Of a stretch of 45,859 bases of DNA, positions 1 through 8,302 are shown one piece after another. How positions within the stretch are numbered: position 1 is the stretch's first letter; each line of letters starts with the position of its first letter. The stretch comes from an uncultured Leucobacter sp. (GTDB lineage Bacteria > Actinomycetota > Actinomycetes > Actinomycetales > Microbacteriaceae). The notes under the pieces are model-generated. The model was not told where the DNA came from. It ran no database searches and saw nothing but the letters and a program-made list of their open reading frames with translations. The stretch lies in contig CALCJF010000002.1 of NCBI GenBank assembly GCA_937967375.1, positions 1-45,859 on the forward strand, written 5' to 3'. Both the position numbers and the translations under genes were made by a program.

Positions 1-493
1 TGCGGCCGGTCTTCTTCTGCAGCGTGTCAACAAAGAGGTCGATCGGCATCAGCACGAGGTTTGCCTTGATCATCAAGAACAGACCAAATGCGAGCAGTGC
101 ATCGGCGAAGATCAGCAGAGCGAGCTTTGCCGGGTAGGCCTCGAGCACAACCCATTCGGTGAGAAACAGGTTGAGGTCGAGCAGCGAGGCGAGGATCGCG
201 GCCGGTACGAGCGACAACAGACTCTTCCAGCCGAACGCCTTCGGCAGAATGAGGAAAGCCAACAGCAGCATGAGAATCTCAAGCGCGAAGTTGAACGTTC
301 CCTGGCTGACACCCGGCAGCACGAGCGTCATGGTGCGGGTCAGTGCGCTCTGCGGCGAGATACCGATGCCCGCGCGAATAGCAAGGCTGATGCCGACGGT
401 GAGCACATAGATGCCGGCGATATAGGTCGCCCATCGGCGAACGAGGTTGCCCTCATCTGCGATCGAGTTCGGGGCGAATTTGGGTGTTCCCAT
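1..493 (-). CDS. YczE/YitT-type integral membrane protein, partial (C-terminus outside window)
   Basis: Only the first 164 codons are present; the frame stays open to base 1. The protein has a short polar N-terminus, then hydrophobic segments at about residues 20-38, 65-85, 90-108 and 120-140, typical of the YczE/YitT group of putative transporters whose substrates are unknown. The start is the ATG at 493, preceded by AAAGGAG about nine bases upstream. It lies 126 bases downstream of the adenine-deaminase-like gene on the same strand, so it may be co-transcribed and could move that enzyme's substrate or product. That link is inferred from position only. Confidence 0.7.
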   Translation of the reverse strand, partial: MGTPKFAPNSIADEGNLVRRWATYIAGIYVLTVGISLAIRAGIGISPQSALTRTMTLVLPGVSQGTFNFALEILMLLLAFLILPKAFGWKSLLSLVPAAILASLLDLNLFLTEWVVLEAYPAKLALLIFADALLAFGLFLMIKANLVLMPIDLFVDTLQKKTGR

Positions 494-581
494 GATCAGG
501 GTCTCCTTTGACTCTGTAAATAATAAGAGAGGTGTGCGGGATAGGTTCGCGGGGGCGCTGGGCTTCGGGCCGACTGGGTCG

Positions 582-609
582 GGCTGGGTCTGGGCTTGCT
601 TGCCCAGCC
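582..609 (-). terminator. GC-rich hairpin after the amidohydrolase gene
   Basis: GGCTGGG (582-588) pairs with CCCAGCC (603-609); an inner alternative pairing, CTGGGC with GCCCAG, is also possible. It lies just past the amidohydrolase stop codon on the minus strand. There is no T-run, so it may only attenuate readthrough into the membrane-protein gene. Confidence 0.3.
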
Positions 610-619
610 GGCCCGAAGC

Positions 620-2395
620 TCAGACCATAAAACCGAAGCGGTCGAGCGAGATGAACAGTGTCAGCAGTTTGTTCACTACGGGCTCGCCCTCGTTGCGGTT
701 GCCAAGGTCTTCGAGCGCCGCATCGATCTGCCGCGTTGCGCCGAGCAGCCCATCGAGGTTGGTGTCGGCCATGACGCCGTAGATGTCGAGCGCGAGCGAA
801 GCGAGATCCTGTTGGCCGTCGGTGACCAGGCAACCGCCGATCTGCTGGTCGAGACGAAGCAGATTGTCGCGCATCTCTTCTGCTGAGGCGCCGACCGAGA
901 CGAAGTAGGGGTAAGGCGCTGGCCAGAACACCGAGACCGCGCCGCGATCGACATGCACACCCTTGAACAGGCCGTTCACGATGTGCCGCTCTCCGTCTGC
1001 ATAGCGCTGCACCACCGAGATGCGGCTCAGGTGCTCGCCGTCTACCTCGGGCACGATCTGGCCGCCTGCGTAGGGCACCCAAACTTCGTCGGCAAATTTC
1101 AGGTGCCCGCGTCCGTAGACGTCGAAGACAAGCACCTTCGCCTGGGTCCCGTCCGTCGATATCTCGAGAGGCGCGATCTCGAGCTGTTCGGCCTCAAGCC
1201 CGGCAAGCCCCGGGCGCGCCTGCTGCACCATTCCCGAGTAGTCAAGCGCATCGAGCGACACCAGCAGCTTGCGATCCTTTGCGACGAGTTCGCCGCCCTT
1301 GAACACGTAGCGCGGCTCGATCTTGGCCAAGCTGTCAGTCAGCACGATGTCGGCATAACGGCCGGGCGCGAGTGACCCGAAATCTGCATCTTTGTTGAAG
1401 GATCGCGCGGCGTAGAGAGTGCCCATCTTGATCGCCTTGATCGGGTCGAGACCCATCTCGATGGCGAGGGAGATCACCCAGTCTATGTGGCCGCGCTTGA
1501 GCACGCGGTCGACAGAGATGCTGTCGGCGCAGAGCTGAAAGTTTTCTGCTGGCCAGTGGCGCTTCACGATCGCACGCAGCATGGTCTTGATCACCTCGGG
1601 GCTGCCAACGCCGAACTTGATCTGGGTGTAGTGCCCGTAACGAATGCTCTTCGCAATGTCGTCTTCGTTCCACACATCATGGTTGTTGTGGGCGCCGATT
1701 GCGGGCATGTAGTTCAGCAGCATGTCTGACAGCGCGGTGAGCCCCCAGTGGTTGTTCACGTAGCCGCCGCGGGCGCGGCCGAGCGCCGAGCGCTTGAAGT
1801 CGTCGTCGTTGCCGGTCATGTACGAGAGGTGGGCAAGCTCGCCAAGGCCAATGACCGGCTCCATCTGCAGCATCGCCTCGGTGACATCAACAGACGCCTT
1901 CTTGCCCGGGGCAAACGCGTAGATGCGGTATGGCAGCTCCTTGTAGTTTCGGAACAGACCTTCAACGGCCTCGATGCCGTCGTCGCCCGCAGCGCTCGCG
2001 AAGTCGAGCGTCTCGGCAAAGATGGTGGTGGTGCCGCTTGGAACGATCGCCTCGCCGAACGCCGCGGGGTGCGCAAGCTGCGATTCGAAGTGCAGGTGCG
2101 CATCGATCAGCCCCGGGATCGCGTAGAGCCCCTGCCCGTCAAACCGCTCGCGCACCCGCAACACGTCTTCGTCTGGGTTGATGCCGATAATGCGGCCGCC
2201 GTGCACCAGCAGTGCACCCGGAAACACCTCTTCGCTGTGCACGTCGAGAATGTTGAGGTTGTGCAGCAACAGGTCGGCTTCTTCTTCGCCCTGCAGAATG
2301 CGAAACACCGAACGCACGTGGCGCTCCTCTGCTTCGAGCTGCTGCTCTTCAAATGTGAAGACCGGGTACTCGGTCTGGGTGGCTTTCTGCAACAT
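620..2395 (-). CDS. Adenine-deaminase-like amidohydrolase, divergent
   Basis: A 591-residue metal-dependent hydrolase of the adenine deaminase (Ade) type, which normally converts adenine to hypoxanthine. An N-terminal beta-rich segment precedes the metal motif DAHLHFES (His100, His102). A GLGEL motif near residue 185 supplies the probable Glu ligand, NNHWGLT lies near 216 and LCADS near 291. The C-terminal third resembles the Ade C-terminal domain. Several family hallmarks differ: DPHE, the HAPGL loop and SDHE are replaced by AETLDF, NHWGLT and AHNNHD. The substrate may therefore not be adenine. A LysR regulator is divergent upstream and a membrane protein lies downstream. The ATG at 2395 has a weak GAGA-type ribosome site. 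Confidence 0.75.
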   Translation of the reverse strand: MLQKATQTEYPVFTFEEQQLEAEERHVRSVFRILQGEEEADLLLHNLNILDVHSEEVFPGALLVHGGRIIGINPDEDVLRVRERFDGQGLYAIPGLIDAHLHFESQLAHPAAFGEAIVPSGTTTIFAETLDFASAAGDDGIEAVEGLFRNYKELPYRIYAFAPGKKASVDVTEAMLQMEPVIGLGELAHLSYMTGNDDDFKRSALGRARGGYVNNHWGLTALSDMLLNYMPAIGAHNNHDVWNEDDIAKSIRYGHYTQIKFGVGSPEVIKTMLRAIVKRHWPAENFQLCADSISVDRVLKRGHIDWVISLAIEMGLDPIKAIKMGTLYAARSFNKDADFGSLAPGRYADIVLTDSLAKIEPRYVFKGGELVAKDRKLLVSLDALDYSGMVQQARPGLAGLEAEQLEIAPLEISTDGTQAKVLVFDVYGRGHLKFADEVWVPYAGGQIVPEVDGEHLSRISVVQRYADGERHIVNGLFKGVHVDRGAVSVFWPAPYPYFVSVGASAEEMRDNLLRLDQQIGGCLVTDGQQDLASLALDIYGVMADTNLDGLLGATRQIDAALEDLGNRNEGEPVVNKLLTLFISLDRFGFMV

Positions 2396-2539
2396 CGCTG
2401 TCTCATTTCTCGTTGAATGCCGTTGATTCAGTGACGAGGATCACCGCTCTCGCGAACGAAACGCTCTGGCGACCCTGCCTGTGTGCTCAATGAAACCGCC
2501 TCTAAGCGATGCCTACAAGCACCGTTTTTCGCACGTACC

Positions 2540-2556
2540 GTGCACAATTTGTGTAC
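2540..2556. promoter_or_regulatory. Palindromic operator candidate for the LysR regulator
   Basis: GTGCACA-ATT-TGTGTAC is an interrupted inverted repeat with 6 of 7 matching pairs. It ends 23 bases before the LysR start codon, inside the 184-base region separating the regulator from the divergent amidohydrolase. LysR proteins typically bind T-N11-A dyads in such divergent regions and repress their own gene. Assignment to this regulator is inference. Confidence 0.5.
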
Positions 2557-2579
2557 GCTCGAACAAAGGAGGACTTGCG

Positions 2580-3482
2580 ATGTTGCACTCACGTTTGATG
2601 GAGTACGTCGACCAGGTCGCGCGGTTGGGCTCGATTCGAGCCGCTGGCGCGCGCCTGCACGTGGCCCCGTCGGCGATCAACCGACAGATATTGCTGCTAG
2701 AAGAAGAGCTGGGTGAGCCTCTCTTCGAGCGCCTCCCCCGTGGAATGCGGCCGACGCAAGCTGGGGAGATCCTCGTCGCACATATTCGATCGACCATGCA
2801 GCAGTACCGAGAAACCATTGCCGAGATGCAATCGTTGCGCGCCCTGCCCTCAGGCGAGATTACCGTGGCGACGGTCAGCGGGCTGGCAAGCAGCATCTTG
2901 CCCGCGACAGCCGCGAGGTTTCGGGGGCTTCACCCCGATGTGCACATCTCGATTCGCACCATGTCGGTCGCAGAAACGCTGAGGGCGGTGTCTGCGAGCG
3001 AGGTCGATCTGGGGCTCGGATTCAACATTCCCGCGTCGCCGTCGCTCGAGGTGTGCTGGCAACGCGATGCCCCGCTCGGCGCGGTGCTCTCACCCGATCA
3101 CCCGCTCGCCTCGCTGGCTCATATTCCCATCGAACTGTGTGCGACCCAGCCACTCGTGTTCGCCGACCGGGCCATGCACATGCACCGCACGATTGCAGAC
3201 AGTTTTGCCGACATGGGGCTCAGCGTCGATGCGGCATTTCGGGCGAGCTCAATCGACACCATGAAACAGTTGGCGGCAACGGGCAGCGCGATTGCGTTCC
3301 TCAGTCGTTTCGACATCGCGGCAGACGAGCGAGATGGCCGCCTCGTCTTCAAGCAGCTCAGCGGCATGTCCGTCGCCGAGAACGTGCTCTCGCTCGTGCG
3401 ACCGCTGCGGCCGGGACACACGCTTGCCGGCGAGCTCTTTGCAGGTCAGGTGATCGCTGCGCTTGAGGCGGTAAAGGCTTAG
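2580..3482 (+). CDS. LysR-family transcriptional regulator
   Basis: A 300-residue regulator. The N-terminal winged helix-turn-helix spans about residues 1-60 (GSIRAAGARLHVAPSAINRQ is the recognition region). A periplasmic-binding-protein-like effector domain follows, consistent with LysR length. An in-frame ATG exists 99 bases upstream, but the ATG at 2580 is chosen because a strong AAAGGAGG lies eight bases before it and the domain begins at once. It is divergent from the Ade-like amidohydrolase and probably controls it. The 3' end stops 13 bases short of the convergent DUF2993 gene, with no clear terminator. Confidence 0.9.
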   Translation: MLHSRLMEYVDQVARLGSIRAAGARLHVAPSAINRQILLLEEELGEPLFERLPRGMRPTQAGEILVAHIRSTMQQYRETIAEMQSLRALPSGEITVATVSGLASSILPATAARFRGLHPDVHISIRTMSVAETLRAVSASEVDLGLGFNIPASPSLEVCWQRDAPLGAVLSPDHPLASLAHIPIELCATQPLVFADRAMHMHRTIADSFADMGLSVDAAFRASSIDTMKQLAATGSAIAFLSRFDIAADERDGRLVFKQLSGMSVAENVLSLVRPLRPGHTLAGELFAGQVIAALEAVKA

Positions 3483-3495
3483 GGCTTCGCGAGGG

Positions 3496-4317
3496 CTACC
3501 CGCAGCTGCCCATCTGCATTTGCTTCGGGTTTGAAAGCAGGTCGGGAGCGAGCGTCGCGGTGACGGTCGCCTGGCCGCCCTCGCCGTTCGCGCGCAAATC
3601 GATGTCGGTGAGCGTGATGCCCGCGGGCAGCCTGTCGCGCACACACAGGGTGTGCGTGTCGAGCAGCGTCGCAGCGGCCTCGCCGAGCAGCGGGCGAAGC
3701 TGATCAACGGTCAGGTCGAAGCCGGCCGCTTTGATCTCGGTCGGGTCGACCAGCACGTCGCCGTCTTGAATCGAGAGCGCAAGAGAAGCCGCGATCTGCG
3801 TGTCCCACCCGAACATCTGCATCGTGCGGCTGAGCTCGATCTCGCCGTTGCGCACGGTGCCCTCGTCGATGAGTCCTTCGCTCACGAGTGACACGAGCGC
3901 GCTCATGTCACCCGACGGGATCGTGGCAGAGGCAGACGCCCCCTTGATCTCGCCGTTGCTCGGGTTGAAAGGGATCGACGCCGCGGTCGCCGCCATGTCT
4001 ACCTCAATGCCGTCCATCACTTTGAGGGCAGGCACGCGCAATGTGACGTCGCCAACGTTGCCCGCGAGCGCATGCAGCAGCGCAGAGCCACCTAGCTCGA
4101 CCTCAACAGGATGCTTCGTGCTGAGGTGCAGGTTTTCGCGCACGAGACCCGCAATCACATTCGGAATGATCGCCCGCAGCCCGAGCTCACCGATACCCGC
4201 GAGCGCCGCGATCGCGAACACGGTCGCGACGATGCGCAGCCACCAACGAGGCTTACGTTTCTGCGTCACCGCCGCGGCCGGCTCAGCAGCCTGCGCAGCG
4301 TCTGGCTCGAGGGTCAC
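3496..4317 (-). CDS. DUF2993 (LmeA-like) membrane-anchored lipid-binding protein
   Basis: A 273-residue protein: a cytoplasmic N-terminus of about 25 residues, one transmembrane helix at about residues 26-46, then an exported domain. The layout and motifs (ELGGSALLHALAGN, FDLTVDQLRPLL, LPAGITLTDIDL) match the DUF2993 family. One mycobacterial member, LmeA, binds phospholipids and affects envelope lipoglycan maturation. The GTG start at 4317 overlaps the argS stop in GTGA, so translation is probably coupled to argS. It ends in GSCG, and the Cys close to the terminus is unusual. The precise role here is unknown. Confidence 0.75.
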   Translation of the reverse strand: MTLEPDAAQAAEPAAAVTQKRKPRWWLRIVATVFAIAALAGIGELGLRAIIPNVIAGLVRENLHLSTKHPVEVELGGSALLHALAGNVGDVTLRVPALKVMDGIEVDMAATAASIPFNPSNGEIKGASASATIPSGDMSALVSLVSEGLIDEGTVRNGEIELSRTMQMFGWDTQIAASLALSIQDGDVLVDPTEIKAAGFDLTVDQLRPLLGEAAATLLDTHTLCVRDRLPAGITLTDIDLRANGEGGQATVTATLAPDLLSNPKQMQMGSCG

Positions 4318-6062
4318 AAACGCTCCGGGGCGGTGACACCGAGCAGGTCGAGGCCGTTCTTGACGACCTGACCGGCTGCATCGTTCAGCCAGAGGCGGGT
4401 GCGGTGCAGATCGCTGACCGGCTCTTCACCCTGCGGAATGACGCGGCAGTGGTCGTACCAGCGGTGAAAGTCTGCGGCCAGTTCTTCGAGATAGCGCGCG
4501 ATGCGATGCGGTTCGCGCAGCTCGGCGGCACCCGCAACAACCGAGGGATACTGCTGCAGCTTGCCGAGCAGTTCGGTTTCGGTCTCGTGCGTGAGCAGCG
4601 AAGGATCGAATGCATCTTTGCGCCTGATGCCGGCGGCCTCGGCGTTGCGGTCGACTGCGCAGCTGCGCGCGTGCGCGTACTGCACATAGAAGACGGGATT
4701 GTCGTTCGTGCGGCTGCGCAGCTTCTCGCCGTCGAGAGCGAGCGGCGAATCTGCCGGGTAGCGGGCGAGCCAGTAGCGCAGCGCGTCGCTGCCGAGCCAC
4801 TCGAGCAGATCGTCGAGCTCGATGATGTTGCCTGCACGCTTCGACAGGCGCGCACCGTTCAGGTTGACGAGCTGGCCGATGAGCACGGTGATGTCGGTCT
4901 CGGTGTTGTCACCCGCGGCACCGGCGATCGCGGTGAGGCGACCGATGTAGCCGTGGTGGTCGGCGCCGAGCAAATAGATCTTCTCGCCGAAGCCGCGATC
5001 CTTTTTGTCGAGGTAGTACGCCGCGTCGGCAGCGAAGTATGTGTAAATGCCGTTGCCTCGCGTGAACACGCGATCTTTGTCGTCGCCGAAGTCGGTCGTG
5101 CGCACCCAGATGGCGTCGTCTTCTTCAAAGACGTGGCCCTGCTCGCGCAGGCGGTCGACGGCGGCCGCGATCGGGCTCTTCGCACCGTTCTCGCCCTCGG
5201 TGTGCAACGTGCGCTCCGAGAAGTAGACGTCGAAGTGCACGTTGAAGCGCTCGAGCGAGTCTTTGATCTCGCTGAGCTGCTGCTGGTAGGCAGCCTCTTG
5301 CGCAAGCTCAAGCGCCTGCTCGCGATCGTTCGCAGCGATGTCTGCGAGGTTCGGAATCCGCTCGTTCACCTTACGACCGAGCTCGCCGATGTATTCGCCC
5401 GGGTAGGCATCTTCGGGAGCCTCTTCGCCGAGCGCCGCAGCGAGCACGGAGCGGCCGAACTTGTTCATCTGGGCGCCGGCGTCGTTGATGTAGTACTCGT
5501 TCGAGACCTCGGCCCCCGCTGCGCGCAGCACGCGCGAGATCGAGTCGCCGAGTGCGGCCCAACGGGTGTGCCCGAGGTGCAGAGGCCCGGTCGGGTTCGC
5601 GCTCACGAACTCGAGGTTGATCTTCTCGCCCGCGAGCACGTCGCTGCGGCCGTAGGCCTCGCCCTGCTCGACCACGCGACGTGCGGTCTCGCCCGCGCTC
5701 GCGGCATCGAGCGTGATGTTAATGAAGCCGGGACCGGCGATCTCTGCCTTCGCCACGCCGTCGAGCTGTTCGACACCGGCCACGATCAGCGTCGCGAGCT
5801 CGCGCGGGTTCATACCGATGCGTTTCGCGAACTTCATCGCGAGGTTCGAGGCCCAGTCGCCGTGTTCGCGGTTCTTCGGGCGCTCGGGGGCGGCATCGCT
5901 TTCGGTGACGAGGATCTCGGTGGCGTCGCCAGTAGCCGCGTCGTTTTCTCCTGTGGTCGCCGCGCTTCGTCGCTCCGCGATGATCTCGGTGAGAATGCGG
6001 GCGAGGTGTACGGCAAGTTCTTGAGGAGTCACAAGCGTTAATTCTAGCGTCTGTGCCGTCAC
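4314..6062 (-). CDS. argS: Arginyl-tRNA synthetase
   Basis: A 582-residue class I aminoacyl-tRNA synthetase charging tRNA-Arg in the cytoplasm. The N-terminal Add-1 domain recognises the tRNA. ANPTGPLHLGHTRW carries the HIGH signature (HLGH at 162-165), ARLSKRAGN stands in for KMSKS, and the C-terminal DALR anticodon-binding domain includes LGSDALRYWL. Residues about 33-60 form a low-complexity Ala/Thr/Asp insertion that looks lineage-specific. The GTG at 6062 is used, with GGCGGAG just before it; a GTG at 6032 (VTPQELA) is a possible alternative. It lies directly downstream of a tRNA-Arg gene and shares a 4-base overlap with the DUF2993 gene. Confidence 0.96.
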   Translation of the reverse strand: MTAQTLELTLVTPQELAVHLARILTEIIAERRSAATTGENDAATGDATEILVTESDAAPERPKNREHGDWASNLAMKFAKRIGMNPRELATLIVAGVEQLDGVAKAEIAGPGFINITLDAASAGETARRVVEQGEAYGRSDVLAGEKINLEFVSANPTGPLHLGHTRWAALGDSISRVLRAAGAEVSNEYYINDAGAQMNKFGRSVLAAALGEEAPEDAYPGEYIGELGRKVNERIPNLADIAANDREQALELAQEAAYQQQLSEIKDSLERFNVHFDVYFSERTLHTEGENGAKSPIAAAVDRLREQGHVFEEDDAIWVRTTDFGDDKDRVFTRGNGIYTYFAADAAYYLDKKDRGFGEKIYLLGADHHGYIGRLTAIAGAAGDNTETDITVLIGQLVNLNGARLSKRAGNIIELDDLLEWLGSDALRYWLARYPADSPLALDGEKLRSRTNDNPVFYVQYAHARSCAVDRNAEAAGIRRKDAFDPSLLTHETETELLGKLQQYPSVVAGAAELREPHRIARYLEELAADFHRWYDHCRVIPQGEEPVSDLHRTRLWLNDAAGQVVKNGLDLLGVTAPERL

Positions 6063-6085
6063 GGCTCCGCCGCCAGGAAAAGCGA

Positions 6086-6119
6086 AGAGACTCTCACCAC
6101 AAAGGTTGCAAGAGTCTCT
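6086..6119 (-). terminator. Hairpin between tRNA-Arg and argS
   Basis: AGAGACTCT (6086-6094) and AGAGTCTCT (6111-6119) form a perfect 9-bp stem with a 16-base loop. On the minus strand it is followed by TTCGCTTTTCC. It probably ends the tRNA transcript before argS. Confidence 0.6.
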
Positions 6120-6130
6120 CGTGTAGCTAG

Positions 6131-6203
6131 TGCCCCCGGAGGGATTCGAACCCCCGACCTACGGTACCGGAAACCGGCGCTCTATCCCCTGAGCTACGGA
6201 GGC
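6131..6203 (-). tRNA. tRNA-Arg, anticodon CCG
   Basis: Reading the minus strand gives a 73-base cloverleaf. The acceptor GCCTCCG pairs with CGGGGGC, with a G-T pair. The D-arm is GCTC/GAGC, and the anticodon loop TTCCGGT contains CCG. The T-arm has TTCGAAT and the discriminator base is A. No CCA is encoded. It reads the CGG codon and sits just upstream of argS. Confidence 0.93.
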
Positions 6204-6222
6204 GTGCGCGAGCTACCGCACC

Positions 6223-6228
6223 AGCCTA
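6223..6228 (-). promoter_or_regulatory. Candidate -10 element of tRNA-Arg
   Basis: TAGGCT on the minus strand lies 20 bases upstream of the mature tRNA 5' end. No good -35 is visible, so the call rests on position and the actinobacterial TAnnnT pattern. Confidence 0.4.
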
Positions 6229-6231
6229 GCG

Positions 6232-6258
6232 CACCAGACAGACGTCACCAGACAGACG
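6232..6258. repeat. 13-base tandem direct repeat
   Basis: CACCAGACAGACG occurs twice in tandem, separated by one T. It lies directly upstream of the probable tRNA-Arg promoter. It may be replication slippage; no function is evident. Confidence 0.7.
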
Positions 6259-6551
6259 CAAGGACTCCTTAGAGTCCGGTGAGGTAAGTCGAGAGTGCGG
6301 GCGGGGAGTTTCGACACCTAAGGCGGTGGTCCGCTTGGTGCGCACGAGGCAGCTGGAGGCTGGCGCACGAGAAAGCACATCGCGCACAAGAACACACACG
6401 GATCCCTGCGAAATCGTGTGCTTCCTTGCGCTGCATCCGGCGAGACGTGCAGGCGCAAGAAGGATGACCCTGAACGTGTCCCCAAGCAGTCTGCCTCGAG
6501 AGGGGCAGCCCTGCTTCGCGATTCTAGAAAGGCCGTGTTTGTCAACGGCGG

Positions 6552-8207
6552 TCACTCAACGGTTGACTGACGCCGACGCGAGAGAGCAAGAGTCGTGATC
6601 ACTGCGCCAGCAAGCAGAGCTGCCATAGCCCCGAACACGGGCCCCGCGCTAGGACTCGCGCCCGTCTGGGCAAGAGCGACCTCGGTCGGCTTTGGCTTAC
6701 CCCCAGAGGCTGGGGACGGTGCCCAGACTGCGTACAGCGTCAGGGGCGCGTTCACAGGGCTCGCGAAATCGTATGCGGACCCGCCTTCTGGCGTCGTGTA
6801 CCAGCCGACGAAGTCAAACGCATCTCGCGTCGGCGCAGATGGTTTCTCGACGACCCCACCCGCCACGACCGAAACTCCCGAGACTGCGGTACCACCGCGC
6901 GAGTCAAACACGACGGGATAGGACACCGGCAGTGCGGTCACATCACGCACGAGTGCACCACCAAAGGTGTTCCTTCCATCCGGCCCTCCCCCGGTGACAT
7001 TCCAAAAGGCTTCCACAGCGGTTCCGGGTACTGGGTAGATGAGCTGCTGACATGAAGCGTCAGCGCAGTAGTCATCCATGGCGGGAATCCCGCCCTCTGC
7101 ATCCCGAACAGGATTCGCGACAGGAACGTTCACGCTCACAGAGGAGAGCAGCACCCGCTGGTTCGAACCGTCCAACGTCCTTGCCGTGGCGAACACCGAG
7201 GACAGCGGTCTGAAGTCAGCGATACGGTTGTCATCGATATGCAGATAGTTGATGTTGCTCAGGCCCGCCAGCGGAGCCACGTCACTGATCTGGTTCGTGT
7301 ACAGGTCGAGATACTCGAGGTTTGCCGCGATATCCGCCAATGGCCCGACGTCACTGATCCTGTTGTCTCCCAGCAGAAGAGTGGTTAGATTCGTGAGCCC
7401 CGATACGGGACGCAAATCGCTGATGGTGTTGTGGCTGATCCACAGGGTATTGAGTGTGGAGATGCCGCTCAGCGGCGAGATATCAGAAATCTGGTTGAAC
7501 TCGGCGTCGAGGAACTCCATGCTCGTCATCGATGACAGCGGCGAGATGTCTTCGATCTGTGCCGTGGCCATATTGAGCACTCGCATCTCGATAAGCGAAG
7601 CCAACGGCGACACGTCACTGACTTGGTTCCCCGCGATGACAAGATTCCGCAGAGAAGTGAGCGTGCTCAACGGAGCCAGGTCAGTGAATTGGTTGCGTGC
7701 AAGATTCAGGTCCTCCAACGCGGTCAAAGTTCTCAGCGGGGCGAGGTCCACGATCTGATTGTCTGAAAGAGAGAGCCGCTGCACCCTGTTCAGTCCGGAG
7801 AGAGGTGAGAGGCTACTGATCTGGTTCCCATACAAAATCAGCTCGGTGAGATCGGTGAGACCCGACAGCGGGCCAAGATTGCTGATTTTGTTCTGGGGAA
7901 GCTGCAGAGCCGTCAGGTTCTCCGCGTACTCAAGGCCCGACAAACTCGTGATGTTCAAACCCGCGCACTGCAAACTTGTAAGCCCGAGCATCTCTTGCTC
8001 GGTGACTCCGCTGCCGATCGGTTTGCCTGCCTTCAGCCGCACGCATTCGGCAAGTTTGAGGTCCGAGAACTGCACCACATCACCGGGTGCGGCATTCGCG
8101 ACAGCAGGCGCCGAGAAGGCCATTCCTGCGCCCAGCAAGAGGCCGAGTCCCGCAGCCGCAAACGCAGCTCCGCGCCTGCGCAACTTCATCAGAGCAAAGC
8201 TCCCCAT
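6552..8207 (-). CDS. Internalin-like leucine-rich-repeat surface protein with LAQTG sorting signal
   Basis: A 551-residue exported protein. A signal peptide ends near ANA-AP. Eleven 22-23-residue internalin-type leucine-rich repeats follow (pattern LxxLxLxxNxIxDxxPLxxLx), then an Ig-like linker with two Cys. An InlB-type beta repeat (VVFDSRGG...FVGWYTTPEGG...LYAVW) comes next. The C-terminus has LAQTG, a hydrophobic helix and RRR, the sorting signal for sortase anchoring. Such proteins usually mediate adhesion or protein binding. The start is the ATG at 8207, not the in-frame ATG at 8261, because AAGGAG lies eight bases before it. The upstream region merges into an IS3 remnant, so acquisition by transfer is plausible. 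Confidence 0.9.
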   Translation of the reverse strand: MGSFALMKLRRRGAAFAAAGLGLLLGAGMAFSAPAVANAAPGDVVQFSDLKLAECVRLKAGKPIGSGVTEQEMLGLTSLQCAGLNITSLSGLEYAENLTALQLPQNKISNLGPLSGLTDLTELILYGNQISSLSPLSGLNRVQRLSLSDNQIVDLAPLRTLTALEDLNLARNQFTDLAPLSTLTSLRNLVIAGNQVSDVSPLASLIEMRVLNMATAQIEDISPLSSMTSMEFLDAEFNQISDISPLSGISTLNTLWISHNTISDLRPVSGLTNLTTLLLGDNRISDVGPLADIAANLEYLDLYTNQISDVAPLAGLSNINYLHIDDNRIADFRPLSSVFATARTLDGSNQRVLLSSVSVNVPVANPVRDAEGGIPAMDDYCADASCQQLIYPVPGTAVEAFWNVTGGGPDGRNTFGGALVRDVTALPVSYPVVFDSRGGTAVSGVSVVAGGVVEKPSAPTRDAFDFVGWYTTPEGGSAYDFASPVNAPLTLYAVWAPSPASGGKPKPTEVALAQTGASPSAGPVFGAMAALLAGAVITTLALSRRRQSTVE

Positions 8208-8266
8208 ATACACATCTCCTTCGTGGTGATCCGCTATCCGGGGAGTTGCGCCGCGCGGCATGGCTA

Positions 8267-8302
8267 GGAATAGATCATATCTATCCCGGGGAGATCACCA
8301 AG
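8267..8302 (-). promoter_or_regulatory. Candidate promoter and palindrome of the LRR gene, inside the IS remnant
   Basis: On the minus strand TTGGTG (8301-8296), a 16-base spacer and TATGAT (8279-8274) form a plausible promoter about 60 bases before the LRR start. The -10 overlaps a palindrome, ATAGAT-CAT-ATCTAT (8270-8284, in plus-strand reading), flanked by GG and CC. The -35 lies within DNA that still encodes transposase residues. Confidence 0.45.

Larger units (their letters stand above)
6204..6551. other. Non-coding gap between tRNA-Arg and the LRR gene
   Basis: No convincing gene lies here. It contains a likely tRNA promoter (-10 TAGGCT on the minus strand, 6223-6228), a 13-base tandem repeat, a small hairpin GGACTC/GAGTCC (6262-6277), and a direct repeat GCGCACGAG at 6340-6348 and 6363-6371. 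Short frames across it lack ribosome sites and family resemblance. Confidence 0.5.

Noticed and set aside
2431..2443. GTGACGAGGATCA also occurs at 39588-39600, each 30-50 bases before a minus-strand gene
   Set aside because: A shared 13-base word is expected by chance many times in 46 kb; similar spacing to starts is suggestive but not enough.
4404..6041. 545-codon open frame antisense to argS
   Set aside because: It mirrors the argS codon pattern in high-GC DNA, has no ribosome site and resembles no family.
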